From Sphingomonas sp. CFBP 8760 (lineage in GTDB: Bacteria > Pseudomonadota > Alphaproteobacteria > Sphingomonadales > Sphingomonadaceae), in contig NZ_JACYUG010000020.1 of assembly GCF_014841615.1 (NCBI RefSeq), forward strand, positions 1 to 57,803: DNA of 57,803 bases, in the 5' to 3' direction. Below the pieces are notes generated by a model. The model did not search any database. It had not been told where the DNA came from and was given only the letters and a program-made list of their open reading frames with translations. Position numbers and translations under genes: made by a program. Positions 25,792 to 33,937 of this stretch are shown piece by piece; the stretch's first letter is position 1; each line of letters opens with the position of its first letter.

Positions 25792-25866
25792 GGCCCCTTC
25801 GTCTAGCGGTTAGGACGCGGCCCTTTCACGGCTGAAGCACGGGTTCGATTCCCGTAGGGGTCACCA
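25792..25866 (+). tRNA. tRNA-Glu (anticodon TTC)
   Basis: The cloverleaf can be folded by eye. The 7-base acceptor stem GGCCCCT/AGGGGTC contains one G-T pair. The anticodon loop CTTTCAC gives TTC, the T-arm contains GGTTCGATTCC, and the discriminator A is followed by an encoded CCA. The 3' end, from 25849, is duplicated at 37101, marking it as the integration site of the downstream element. The tRNA remains intact. Confidence 0.96.
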
Positions 25867-25893
25867 CGCCAGCAACTTCAACGACTTAGCTGG
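25849..25893 (+). repeat. attL: tRNA-Glu 3' end with extended imperfect repeat
   Basis: The first 19 bases equal attR exactly. The next 26 bases, ending GACTTAGCTGG, match attR at 21 of 26 positions, and all five differences are transitions. The core overlaps the tRNA T-arm and acceptor end, the usual tyrosine-integrase target. Confidence 0.9.
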
Positions 25894-25909
25894 AATGAAG
25901 ACGCGATTG

Positions 25910-25929
25910 TCTCACACTTTTGTCTCACA
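25910..25929 (+). repeat. Left arm-type integrase sites
   Basis: TCTCACA occurs twice, at 25910-25916 and 25923-25929, 13 bases apart, in TCTCACACTTTTGTCTCACA. The same pair with the same spacing is found at 37010-37029, near attR. Direct repeats flanking both att cores are typical of integrase arm-binding sites. Confidence 0.7.
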
Positions 25930-26237
25930 TAAAATTGGCGTCTCGACGGCATAAAGCCAATCAAACGATGCATGCCCTCGAATCTCCAACAGCTTTACGG
26001 ACGGCTTCCTACGTCACGTAAGACCCTGTGGCGGAAGGGATCACCTAGTCCGGTCAAGCACCCAATACGCCCATCCAAAGTCCGTTTTGGCCCTTTTAAT
26101 TCTGTACGCTTTTTCGTTTCGAGTACGCTATCGTGGCTGCTCGTCGGTTGCGAATATGATGCGGATGACCGCGTGTAGGCCTTGATGCCGGTCGGACGCG
26201 TTCGTGTGCAGGCGTTTAAGAGGAAGTGAATGTTCGA
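25930..26237. other. Leader stretch before the candidate defence operon
   Basis: About 300 bases with no convincing gene. Short open frames on both strands (25972-26178 plus, 25995-26255 minus) have no recognisable protein features. It probably carries the promoter of the downstream pair. AGGAAG at 26221-26226 may serve as ribosome binding site. Confidence 0.4.
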
Positions 26238-27377
26238 ATGAGCGCCAACGAACACAACGTCATCGAAATCGATATTGCTACGCGTATCATCGCGGATGAC
26301 GAGGACATGTACGTCATTCGGCCCGGCGCGTCGTTTTCCCTTTACGACGACTTTCAGCGCGAGGACGCTATCTTCCTCGATTTCCCGGACCTACCGCTAT
26401 CGCTTGAAAAGAAGCCGAAGGCGACCGTAGCCTTACGAGAGATCGTGGCTCGATCGATTGAGATACGCGATTGGCGCCTTGGAAAGCGATCCAGCGAGCC
26501 ATCGCGTGATCAGGCAGACTACAAAGGCAAGGCGTCGAACCGTCGCATCGGGGCATATGTAGGCGCAATCCAGCGGCTCTACTATGATCTACCAATAGGT
26601 GCCGTCCTTATTATACCAAGCAAGACGTACATTGGCGACGTTCTTTTTGCTGAAATATCGGGGCCAGTCGAGCGCCGGAAAGCTGTGCGCGCCTATCCCG
26701 GCGAGGATATGATGGTTCGTCCGGTTCGCTGGCTTGGCAGGAAGCAGAAGGCATCTTTAAGCCCTGCCCTTCGGGGAGCCGTTGGTCGGCCTACGCCCGT
26801 TATGCAGATTGAGAGAAGCCTACGCGAAGAAGTAGCCAAGGCCGCATTCAAACAATTTGTTTTCCAAGGTATCAATAGCACTAAGGTTTTTACGACTTCA
26901 CAAGACTTTAGCACACTTGATGATTTCAATATTCAATTATTTAATAATTATGTTGCTGGACTTCTTGCCGCAGAAGAAGCTAGTGTTCAGCCTGGGGCAG
27001 AGCTTCACATTCAACAGGCGCTCGCCTTCCTCCGCGAGCGGCGCGACTTGGTGCCAGAACTCGACCAAAGCATATCTTCACCCGGTTTTCAGCGGATATA
27101 TAACGACCACATTGCGCCGCTTGTGATTGGCGCCTTGATGACGGCAGCGCTTTCAGGGGCGGCGTTCGCTCAAACCACAGAGATTCGTGTTCGTAACTCT
27201 GCTATGCTGAAAAAAGACCCTTGCGCCGTTCAGGTTGAAGAGCGCGCTCGCAATTCTATGCGCTTGGCACATTTCGATGAATTCAAGGAAATGTGTGAGG
27301 CTCTAAAAGAGACGAAGAAAGAAACCGGACTTAATACATCGATGCACGCATCCACCCATAAGGGTGGGAAGAAGTGA
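26238..27377 (+). CDS. Mrr-N/EVE-like domain protein with a membrane helix (candidate defence sensor)
   Basis: 379 residues of no family I can name as a whole. Residues 118-195 (IIPSKTYIGDVLFAEISG, RPVRWLGRKQKASLSPALRG) resemble the EVE/PUA-like domain found N-terminal to Mrr-type restriction nucleases. No nuclease motif follows. Instead there is a helical region (200-290), a hydrophobic segment 293-311 (APLVIGALMTAALSGAAF), and a charged Lys-rich tail. I prefer ATG at 26238; GTG at 26226 is an in-frame alternative. The stop overlaps the next start, forming an operon with a second membrane protein. The lower GC shows it belongs to the island. Confidence 0.62.
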   Translation: MSANEHNVIEIDIATRIIADDEDMYVIRPGASFSLYDDFQREDAIFLDFPDLPLSLEKKPKATVALREIVARSIEIRDWRLGKRSSEPSRDQADYKGKASNRRIGAYVGAIQRLYYDLPIGAVLIIPSKTYIGDVLFAEISGPVERRKAVRAYPGEDMMVRPVRWLGRKQKASLSPALRGAVGRPTPVMQIERSLREEVAKAAFKQFVFQGINSTKVFTTSQDFSTLDDFNIQLFNNYVAGLLAAEEASVQPGAELHIQQALAFLRERRDLVPELDQSISSPGFQRIYNDHIAPLVIGALMTAALSGAAFAQTTEIRVRNSAMLKKDPCAVQVEERARNSMRLAHFDEFKEMCEALKETKKETGLNTSMHASTHKGGKK

Positions 27378-27949
27378 GCAGCACGACGATGGCTACCACT
27401 CCACCGCCAACGACTTCGAAGCTTTCGAGCTTTGACCGTATAATAATGGTCGGCGGATTCGTTTTAACAACGGTATTTACAAGCTATTTTGGATTTGTTG
27501 CACAGGATCGTTCGGCCGAGTGTCAGGCTATACGCACTCAACGACTTGCAGACGTAGAGCGTTTCCGTACCGTCGCGGCAGACTTTGAACCTCTTGTTGA
27601 TGACTACATGGGGAAGGCTTTGCATGGACACAATGCCGATGCGTCGAAAAAAGCCGTTCTTCTTAATTTGCGACAGCAGCGCACAAGATTAGCTTACGTT
27701 ACACCCTACTTGAACATCGATGGTAAAGAGACGGCTAAACGGTTCGATGATGCTGTGGTCAACTTTGTAGTGGAAGCGGAAAAAAATCCGACTGGCACGA
27801 AATTAGGACCGCTATATCAAGAACTAGAATATATATTTGATAACAGTCAAAGCCTAATTACGGCTTCCAACAGAGCAACCGGCATGGACAATATTCAGGT
27901 GACAACAGGTCGCTTCTGGAAGCGCACATTGACCTGTTCCGAAAGCTAA
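27374..27949 (+). CDS. Single-pass membrane protein, partner of the EVE-like protein
   Basis: 191 residues, unknown family. A Thr/Pro-rich cytoplasmic N-terminus is followed by one membrane helix at about 22-43 (IIMVGGFVLTTVFTSYFGFV), then a helical domain of about 145 residues with two Cys, one right after the membrane and one near the end, suggesting an extracytoplasmic disulfide. The start is GTG at 27374, overlapping the upstream stop (GTGA), so the two proteins are made together and may form a membrane complex. A small hairpin follows the stop. Confidence 0.6.
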   Translation: MSSTTMATTPPPTTSKLSSFDRIIMVGGFVLTTVFTSYFGFVAQDRSAECQAIRTQRLADVERFRTVAADFEPLVDDYMGKALHGHNADASKKAVLLNLRQQRTRLAYVTPYLNIDGKETAKRFDDAVVNFVVEAEKNPTGTKLGPLYQELEYIFDNSQSLITASNRATGMDNIQVTTGRFWKRTLTCSES

Positions 27950-27976
27950 GCACTTTCTTCGGGTGTGTGAAGTGCT
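27949..27976 (+). terminator. Weak hairpin after the two-gene module
   Basis: AGCACTT and AAGTGCT form a 7-base stem with a 14-base loop, beginning at the stop codon. GTCTT follows without a clear T-run. Termination is plausible but unproven. Confidence 0.35.
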
Positions 27977-28316
27977 GTCTTACGCGCGGATGCCGAAAGC
28001 ATTGAATAGCGATAAGTCATCATGATACAGGGGCGCTTGTAGCTCCCTTATCGAGCTACCCGCGCTCGATGACCCGCTTGATCTGTGAAGCGCTCCACGC
28101 CCCGCCACGCGGCGCTGTAATGCCTTTCGGGTGGGGCAACAGCCCTCGTCCGAAAGAAAGTTAGAAGTGGTCCATACGGCGGGTGCAGCCCAACGAAAGT
28201 TGTAACATGCGAGCCACCCACCAAGCCTCAACACGGTCGGGTTCAAAAGATAGGACTCCACAATAACAAGCTAGGCGCTTAATAAGAGTCTATCTTTTGA
28301 GCGACTCGGAGCCTGT
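27977..28316. other. Non-coding stretch before the serine recombinase
   Basis: About 340 bases. A 93-codon frame on the minus strand (27980-28261) has no protein-like pattern, and I reject it. The last 60 bases are AT-rich and include GGAG seven bases before the recombinase ATG. A crossover site for the serine recombinase could lie here, but no clear dyad was found. Confidence 0.35.
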
Positions 28317-28895
28317 ATGTCCCGTATCCTTTACGTCCGCTGTTCGACTTCGGACCAAAGCGTGGAGTCACAACGTCAGGCGCTTGGCGGCACCTTTGAA
28401 AGGGAGTTTGCCGATGAAGGCGTATCGGGGGCTGTGCTTGCCGCCGACCGACCGGGGTTCGCTGCGCTGTTGAACTTTGTACGTGAAGGCGACACCGTTT
28501 GCATCTACGCCATTGATCGCCTTGGTCGCGATGCCCTCGATATCCAGACCACCATCCGTCGCCTGATAGACAAGGGCGTTACGGTGGACGTGCGGGGGCT
28601 TGGTCCCATCGCCAAGGGCGTCGGGGAATTGATCGTAGCGGTACTGGCACAGGTAGCGGAAATGGAACGCCAGCGGATCAGGGACCGGTGCGATGCCGGT
28701 CGTACCGCTGCAAAGGCTGCCCTAGCTGCAACAGGTAGGACGCACCGGGGTAAGGCAAGCCTTGGAAGGCCGATGGCGGCGGATCGCGTTGAAGTTCAAG
28801 CTTGGCGCAAAGAGAACACGGCGAGCATCGCACAGACAGCTTCGCGGTTCGGACTCTCGTTGGCCACGGTGAAGCGGTACTGTGCTACTGCATGA
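28317..28895 (+). CDS. Serine recombinase (resolvase/invertase family)
   Basis: 192 residues, full length for a small resolvase. The catalytic Ser10 lies in LYVRCSTSDQS; DRLGRDALD and the QVAEMERQRIRDR helix E region follow, and the C-terminal helix-turn-helix is SIAQTASRFGLSLATVKRY. Such enzymes resolve cointegrates or invert DNA. It is alone on the island, and no paired inversion sites were recognised nearby. ATG at 28317 with GGAG upstream. Confidence 0.9.
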   Translation: MSRILYVRCSTSDQSVESQRQALGGTFEREFADEGVSGAVLAADRPGFAALLNFVREGDTVCIYAIDRLGRDALDIQTTIRRLIDKGVTVDVRGLGPIAKGVGELIVAVLAQVAEMERQRIRDRCDAGRTAAKAALAATGRTHRGKASLGRPMAADRVEVQAWRKENTASIAQTASRFGLSLATVKRYCATA

Positions 28896-28966
28896 TGGCA
28901 ACGACGGTATCACAAGCGGCTTCCCGATCAATTGTGGGTCGGTTAGTAGCCTCTTTCGCCTATTAG

Positions 28967-29179
28967 TTCGGCTCCACCGTCTACGACGCCTTGGTGTTCG
29001 ACCGAAGGGCTATCGAGGGGTTCGGGGTTAGTGCGCTAGGGTATGGCGTTCTTGCGCCTGTAGCGTTGGCGTCACTGGTACCGGAGCCATCCTCTTGGCT
29101 TCTTATGATCGCGGGCTTCGGGATGGTTGGCGCTACCGCTCGCTACCGTCGTCGTGCTACAAAGATCGCCTACGCTTGA
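28967..29179 (+). pseudogene. PEP-CTERM sorting tail, remnant of an exported protein
   Basis: The frame opens after a TAG at 28964 and ends in VPEPSSWLLMIAGFGMVGAT followed by ARYRRR, which is a textbook PEP-CTERM signal: a Val-Pro-Glu-Pro motif, one hydrophobic helix and an arginine cluster. Only about 35 residues precede it and there is no signal peptide or ATG (TTG at 28991 is the first near-start). It looks like the 3' end of a gene whose body was lost when the island was assembled. A real short gene is less likely. Confidence 0.6.
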
Positions 29180-29299
29180 ACTCCCATGCTTTAGCGTAGG
29201 TGGTGGGGTCGCTAGCCAGAGGTTAGCGGCCCTTCATGCTTTAAGCGGAACCTCTTTCGTGCCGAGGCTTTGGTTCGAGGACCGCTTAAGGGGATGGGA

Positions 29300-29809
29300 A
29301 TGGCACAGAAGCCCACTACCGCCGCAAAGCCGAATGACGGGGACATAGCTCGTTCCTTGACACCGCGAGAGCTACGATACGCATCTGCCGTGTTCGGTAG
29401 CGCCATCGACTACAAGCGCACTAAAGTACACAATACCCCGGCTTATTTCTTTCAGCCAAACGGAACAGCCATCGCCCCGAATGGCGAGGTTTATTTCAAC
29501 AAGTCAGACTACCTTGCTGACTTCGGCGTGAACGTTAGCCAGATGGCATGGTTAATCCACGAATTAACCCATGTATGGCAGCACCAACAAGGTATGTGGG
29601 TGCGGGCAAGAGCCTTAGCTAATCGAACCTATGACTATGGCGATCTGTCAGGTGCCAAACGAAGCTTAATCTCGTTCGGGGTTGAGCAACAGGCTTCTAT
29701 CGTTGCCGACTATTTTCGCATCTATCATGGCATGAAGCCTACCCGTGGTTCCGGGGCTATAGCTGATTACATTGCCACCATCCCGTTCATACAGGGAAGT
29801 CGAACATGA
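29300..29809 (+). CDS. HELTH-motif metallopeptidase-like protein (vgr-related type)
   Basis: 169 residues. The core pattern SLTPRELRYASAVFGSAIDY ... FQPNGTAIAPNGEVYF ... WLIHELTHVWQHQQGMWV carries an HExxH zinc motif (HELTH), and a later Glu (FGVEQQASIVADYF) could be the third ligand. It resembles the family annotated as vgr-related protein in sphingomonads. I chose ATG at 29300 because AAGGGG lies six bases upstream; TTG at 29270 is an alternative. No signal peptide is present. The stop overlaps the next gene's start, a two-helix membrane protein, so the two may be a toxin/immunity or protease/anchor pair. Confidence 0.75.
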   Translation: MAQKPTTAAKPNDGDIARSLTPRELRYASAVFGSAIDYKRTKVHNTPAYFFQPNGTAIAPNGEVYFNKSDYLADFGVNVSQMAWLIHELTHVWQHQQGMWVRARALANRTYDYGDLSGAKRSLISFGVEQQASIVADYFRIYHGMKPTRGSGAIADYIATIPFIQGSRT

Positions 29810-30036
29810 AGACGTTTGTGGTCGCGTTGATCCAGAGCGCCTTGACTGCCGCGTATTGGTGGTTGGTGACGACGGTATCCTACGGCTTCTTTGGCGGAAG
29901 CCGGAACCCGTCATTGCCACCCCCCGACGAAGGCACGGTGATGGCACAGACCATCGGCACCATCGTCCTAGCTGTCGTCGTGTATGCGTTGATCCTGATT
30001 GGGTGGAAGCGGATCGCCGGTCGGTCTGGTCGATAA
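29806..30036 (+). CDS. Small two-helix membrane protein
   Basis: 76 residues with two hydrophobic helices (VVALIQSALTAAYWWLVTTV and TIGTIVLAVVVYALILIGW) joined by a Pro-rich loop (GGSRNPSLPPPDEG) and closed by basic residues. The start overlaps the metallopeptidase-like stop by ATGA, implying coupled synthesis. No family is recognised; an immunity role is conjecture. Confidence 0.68.
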   Translation: MKTFVVALIQSALTAAYWWLVTTVSYGFFGGSRNPSLPPPDEGTVMAQTIGTIVLAVVVYALILIGWKRIAGRSGR

Positions 30037-30154
30037 CCGGCATGTAAGGGCAGAGGCGACTGCCAAGCCTTTTGTTGTTCGATCAAGCGCGACGGATCAC
30101 ACCCCTTGCTTTTCGTTCCTATTATGTTCCAAAAGGACGTGTAGGAGGAAAGTT

Positions 30155-30343
30155 ATGGGTATCATCACCGTTGAGCGGATCGCGGAGCTAATCGAGGAAG
30201 CGCCGGGTTGGGCCTTGGTCGCCCTTACGATGCCGCAAGAGGGGCTAAGAGAGGCGGCGCGCCACGAAGTGGCATCATACGTCTACAACAGCCTCTACGC
30301 GCTTCCAGTAGACGGTGGCGAACAGCTTCCACTCCCGCTGTGA
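30155..30343 (+). CDS. DUF6771-like small protein
   Basis: 62 residues starting after a strong AGGAGGAAA site. The pattern ERIAELIEEAPGWALVALTM followed by REAARHEVASYV resembles DUF6771 proteins of sphingomonads, which are short helical proteins of unknown role often seen on mobile elements. ATG at 30155 is supported by the ribosome binding site. It is followed three bases after the stop by a zinc-ribbon-like gene. Confidence 0.7.
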   Translation: MGIITVERIAELIEEAPGWALVALTMPQEGLREAARHEVASYVYNSLYALPVDGGEQLPLPL

Positions 30344-30346
30344 CCT

Positions 30347-30655
30347 ATGGGAAGCAACCAGCGCTTCCGTAGCCTCTACGACTTCTGCCGGGACCGGACG
30401 AACTTGCATTTGGAATGCCGCAACCGGCGGTGTCGTCATACGGCAATCCTTAGCAGCGGACAGGTCTGGCGATGGGGATCGATCTGGCGCTGGTCGATGG
30501 CGCTAGACGGCAACGTGATGGATCACTTTCGCTGTCACAAGTGCGGGGCAAGAAACCCGACCCCCCGACCAACCGAACAGGGCGTCACGCATATGAAATT
30601 CTTCCCCGAAGGCGAAGGGGAATGGAAGCGGGTCATCGGCAAGATACGGGGATAG
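30347..30655 (+). CDS. Zinc-ribbon-like small protein
   Basis: 102 residues. Two Cys pairs are visible, CRNRRC near residues 24-29 and CHKC near residue 63, suggesting one zinc ribbon (LHLECRNRRCRHTAI ... HFRCHKCGARNP). The Arg-rich N-terminus and W-rich centre fit nucleic-acid binding. The gene begins three bases after the DUF6771-like stop, so they form an operon. The family resembles short proteins of sphingomonad elements, but its function is unknown. Confidence 0.65.
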   Translation: MGSNQRFRSLYDFCRDRTNLHLECRNRRCRHTAILSSGQVWRWGSIWRWSMALDGNVMDHFRCHKCGARNPTPRPTEQGVTHMKFFPEGEGEWKRVIGKIRG

Positions 30656-30778
30656 CGACTGCCCCCGTTCGGTTCCGGTTCAAGTGCTTGCGGTTTAAGT
30701 CCGGTTCGGTAATGGTTACGGCATAGGGCAACAACGACTGCATTTACCAAGCAGCGGGGAGAGGGTGGCGCAGCCAGC

Positions 30779-31276
30779 ATGGGTATCACGATCTTTACGC
30801 CCGCGCCGTTGCCCGAAAATGACCGCACTAGGAGCTTAGCTGCCGAGCAGTCTGGCTTGTTGGATCGGGTTAATGAGCCACTATTATGTGACTTCACGAA
30901 AGAAGGTCGCCGCGTTTTTAATGCGCGTTGGTGTGGCTTAATATTAATGATAGATCAGATTCAACACGTTATAGCTTCTTCCAACGGGCTAGCAGGGCTG
31001 TACCGTCGATCTACTACGCTTAGCAGTTACGTAATCTATGACCCCGGCACAGTCTTTATTGTGCTTAACGCGGTCAGCGACGATAGATTCGCCGGTAACC
31101 CTTTTGTAGATAATGGCCTTATTGGATTCTACGCCGGTGCTGCCGTGTTAGATAAGGCAGGATTGGCTATTGGTGCGCTATGTGTCAGCGATTCCACGCC
31201 GCGTTCGTCTTTTAGTGAGTACGAAGCCGGGCTTTTGTGTGGGTTCGCTGATCGGGTGACCGGAATGCTTACCTAA
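30779..31276 (+). CDS. GAF-domain-like protein
   Basis: 165 residues. After a short N-terminal helix (LLDRVNEPLLCDFTKEGRRV) a GAF-like pattern appears, running from LILMIDQIQHVIASSNGLAG, through NPFVDNGLIGFYAGAAVLDK, to AIGALCVSDSTPRSSFSEYE and a closing helix. The GxYAGAAV and IGALCVxD features match GAF sensors. No output domain is attached. It is convergent with the BLUF gene 32 bases away, so it may be a separate light or redox input or a single-domain partner. Confidence 0.75.
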   Translation: MGITIFTPAPLPENDRTRSLAAEQSGLLDRVNEPLLCDFTKEGRRVFNARWCGLILMIDQIQHVIASSNGLAGLYRRSTTLSSYVIYDPGTVFIVLNAVSDDRFAGNPFVDNGLIGFYAGAAVLDKAGLAIGALCVSDSTPRSSFSEYEAGLLCGFADRVTGMLT

Positions 31277-31308
31277 GGTGGGCTGCCAATCGTTGAACCT
31301 GTAAAAGG

Positions 31309-31743
31309 TTATATGTGCGTTTGAGTTGCTGCCGCCATTTCTTTGAGGAATCGTATCCATTTGTCGGCCAGTTGATCGGTCAATGCCTTATCTTCTAAAT
31401 CTCGTTCAATCAGGGGCCTAAGATGGTCCCCTGTAAAGGCATCGGGCCCGGAGAATGCTAGGCTCCAATCTTGGAACGTTCTGTCTATGGTTGGCGCTAT
31501 TCTAATCACATCAACATTACAGTGACGGTCATCACATAGTATTTTCGACACAAGATCGCTTATGGCTTGCGGCGGACCTTCGATATATTGCGAGAAGTGC
31601 GTCTCTGTGAACGCTAAAGCACCTGTTATCCCGACGCGCCTATTCCATGACACAGACCATCTAACAAGGTCACCAACCAGATAAGCTTTATTCGGAAAGT
31701 CTATATTACTACGACTTACATAAAGTACGCTTTGTAGTTCCAC
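31309..31743 (-). CDS. BLUF blue-light photoreceptor
   Basis: 144 residues: a BLUF domain (1-95) plus a short C-terminal helical cap. FAD-binding and signalling residues are visible: Tyr8 in VLYVSRS, Asn34 in NRRVGITGAL, Gln52 in HFSQYIEG, and Trp93 in QDWSLAF. The start is GTG at 31743; an overlapping ATG in another frame is not used. Its short cap makes it a PixD-like stand-alone receptor that would act through a protein partner. It lies on the island, convergent with the GAF-like gene. Confidence 0.9.
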   Translation of the reverse strand: MELQSVLYVSRSNIDFPNKAYLVGDLVRWSVSWNRRVGITGALAFTETHFSQYIEGPPQAISDLVSKILCDDRHCNVDVIRIAPTIDRTFQDWSLAFSGPDAFTGDHLRPLIERDLEDKALTDQLADKWIRFLKEMAAATQTHI

Positions 31744-32180
31744 GCAACCGTTCCATAAAAACGACAGTGTTTATGTCATATCTGGTCGGACAATCATCGG
31801 ATATCACATAGGTTAGGACACCATGACCGGCCCCGGTCGCCGTTGAATCATGGAACCACAGCGCGTCGCCTCAATCCCCCCGTAGATGGCCTTACAAGGC
31901 CGAAGGCGTCATTGGGCTAGTGGAACTAGCCCAACCATCGCTATAGGGCGCTACGAGGCTTATGCGCGGCTTACAGCCATAACCTGCTATCTAACGCCAC
32001 GACATATCAAAGAGCTACACAACGAGCCATCTCGCTAGATGAATACTACCCGGCGATAGGGAGCCATGCCGGGTCATTGTTGTGGTGATTGCAGCTCGGA
32101 AGTCGGAAGTCCTAGGTCGAATGGAAGGGCGTTTTCTGTGTCCATGCAGCCACTAGCTATCGGTTCATAGTAGGCTCACA
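31744..32180. other. Non-coding stretch with hairpin 31912-31934
   Basis: Bases 31912-31934 form a perfect 9-base stem (TTGGGCTAG / CTAGCCCAA) with a TGGAA loop, and a GGCCTT/AAGGCC dyad lies at 31888-31901. No open frame of substance is present. The stretch is upstream of the BLUF gene and downstream of the helicase stop, so it may hold a promoter and a terminator. Confidence 0.45.
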
Positions 32181-33884
32181 CTAAGCACGGCCCCAAGATA
32201 TCTTCTGTCCTTTCCACTCAAAGCCCTGTTGCCGTAGCAATTCTGCCGTACTCTTTAACAGGTTGCTTAGACCACTTGTCGATAAGCCAAGCGCTTTGCT
32301 AACGTCTTGCTTGCGAGCCTCGCCAAAGCCGCTAGACTTCAAACCTACCAGATGATTGATAAGCTGTTCAGGACGGCCCGCCAGCGGCTTTTCAACCGGC
32401 ATCCACGGCACAACCACCCCATTGGGGAACACGTCCTGTACAAGCTTTATAGGCTTATCCTTAGCAGCGGTAATTACATAAACGTTGCACTCCCCCGCCA
32501 CCCCGTCTCGGACGTTGCGAAGGTTCGCCCGCCCCGCTGCTTGCATGACGTTCTCTTTCAGTAACCCGCCCCCAAGCTCGTTCCAGTCACCATCTTCCAT
32601 CTGGTCGCCCGCTAAACCCGTCATCGCCATATATTCCGCGACGACAGCACTGGTAGGCTTATGCCACACCCCGATCAGGATGACGTTGCGTGTCTCCCGG
32701 TGTTCATTGGTTCCGTGATGGTTTCCCCAGTGGATGAAATCCACCCGGCTAGGGTCGTCCAATGCCTTTCTGATTTCATCTAGAAGGTCGTAGCCGTCTT
32801 CATCCCGCGCCTTGGGGTGGACGATTAGGAAGCGCTCGTTGCTGGTAGCGGCAATACCGTCCACAACCCGATCCCGGACGACTTTGCCGCGTAGGCTACT
32901 ACGTGACGCGCCTTGTTCCCAACAATGCACCCTGACATTCCGGTAATCGCTCTGGATCGTGCCAAGGCGTTGGGTATCGCCGACAATCGCCTGTCGATGA
33001 CCGTAGCCCGTTGTAACCCGTGCAGCGGCATCGAAGATGAACATAGGGGCCATATCCGCCGGAAAAGGACAACTGGACCCGCACAGCACCTTACCGGATT
33101 GATTGCTAGTCACGACGCGAACCACAGCCCCCGCCAGTTCCGCCAGCGCCTTGACCGTATCCCGATGCCTATCGGGGGCGTTATAGGGTAGCTTGAAGTC
33201 CTTGAAGCCAGCCGGAACCGTAAGGATGACGGTATCGTCCCGGTAAGCTTCCTGTCCAAGCGTATCGATAAGGCTGCATAGCCCCTCGTTTTTCATCCGG
33301 TATTGAATGGGAAGGGCCAATACGTCGTCCAGCTTAACAGTTACAGGCTTACCCCCTAGCCACCGTTCATCCCACAACCGAAGTTTACGGGGCATACCCC
33401 TGTAGTGAAGCTTAGACATATCCGCGAAGGTAAGGGATGGCTTGTCACCATTCTTATCCCAATACGCTTGTAGCTTCTGTTGGGTTACAAACAGGACCGG
33501 TGCTTCATTGATATTAAGGTTCCCAAGTCCCATAGCATTAAGGTCATTATTACCGGTGTAGACGGCGTAATCATCCTCTTCTAAACCGGAACCGGTAATA
33601 AAGTTTCGAATCTCGTCGTGTCTAGACAGGAATACAACAATTCCTCCGGTAGATAGAAGTCCTCTATCTTTAAGGAACCGGAGCAAGGTAATGATGAATA
33701 GTGACTTGCCCCGGCCTACATCGAAACTAATAACCTTATTGTAACCGGATAAGCCAGTAAAAAGGGTTGATAAAATCTGCTTGCATAGGAAAGTAATAAC
33801 AGGCTCATTAGATTCTGTTGAAGGCTCCAAGCCTAAACTTCCAAAAAAAGCATTCTTAAGCTGATAAGGTAGTACAATTGACAT
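32181..33884 (-). CDS. SF2-like helicase/ATPase of the island
   Basis: 567 residues, not a family I can name. A Walker A-like VGRGKS motif (DVGRGKS, 55-61), a DExx-type element in LWDERWLGG around 170, and a motif VI-like MQAAGRANLR near 455 place it among superfamily 2 helicases, with a C-terminal winged-helix-like end (DVSKALGLSTSGLSNLL). GRGKS replaces the commoner GxGKT. It could be the replication or processing helicase of the element. It is preceded by a long AT-rich leader containing a dyad and a non-coding block. Confidence 0.65.
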   Translation of the reverse strand: MSIVLPYQLKNAFFGSLGLEPSTESNEPVITFLCKQILSTLFTGLSGYNKVISFDVGRGKSLFIITLLRFLKDRGLLSTGGIVVFLSRHDEIRNFITGSGLEEDDYAVYTGNNDLNAMGLGNLNINEAPVLFVTQQKLQAYWDKNGDKPSLTFADMSKLHYRGMPRKLRLWDERWLGGKPVTVKLDDVLALPIQYRMKNEGLCSLIDTLGQEAYRDDTVILTVPAGFKDFKLPYNAPDRHRDTVKALAELAGAVVRVVTSNQSGKVLCGSSCPFPADMAPMFIFDAAARVTTGYGHRQAIVGDTQRLGTIQSDYRNVRVHCWEQGASRSSLRGKVVRDRVVDGIAATSNERFLIVHPKARDEDGYDLLDEIRKALDDPSRVDFIHWGNHHGTNEHRETRNVILIGVWHKPTSAVVAEYMAMTGLAGDQMEDGDWNELGGGLLKENVMQAAGRANLRNVRDGVAGECNVYVITAAKDKPIKLVQDVFPNGVVVPWMPVEKPLAGRPEQLINHLVGLKSSGFGEARKQDVSKALGLSTSGLSNLLKSTAELLRQQGFEWKGQKISWGRA

Positions 33885-33922
33885 TTAATATAGTTCTTTC
33901 TGATAAAACTTCATATAACTTA

Positions 33923-33937
33923 TTACTATTATAGTAA
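33923..33937. promoter_or_regulatory. AT-rich dyad upstream of the helicase gene
   Basis: TTACTATTATAGTAA is a perfect 6-base inverted repeat around three bases, 39 bases before the helicase ATG in the lowest-GC part of the window. It may be an operator or part of an origin. Position is the only support. Confidence 0.4.

Noticed and set aside
26100..26237. Possible CRISPR or retron near the candidate defence genes
   Set aside because: No direct repeats with spacers and no reverse transcriptase gene in the island.
27980..28261. 93-codon minus-strand frame on the island
   Set aside because: No motif, no ribosome binding site, unlike surrounding island proteins.
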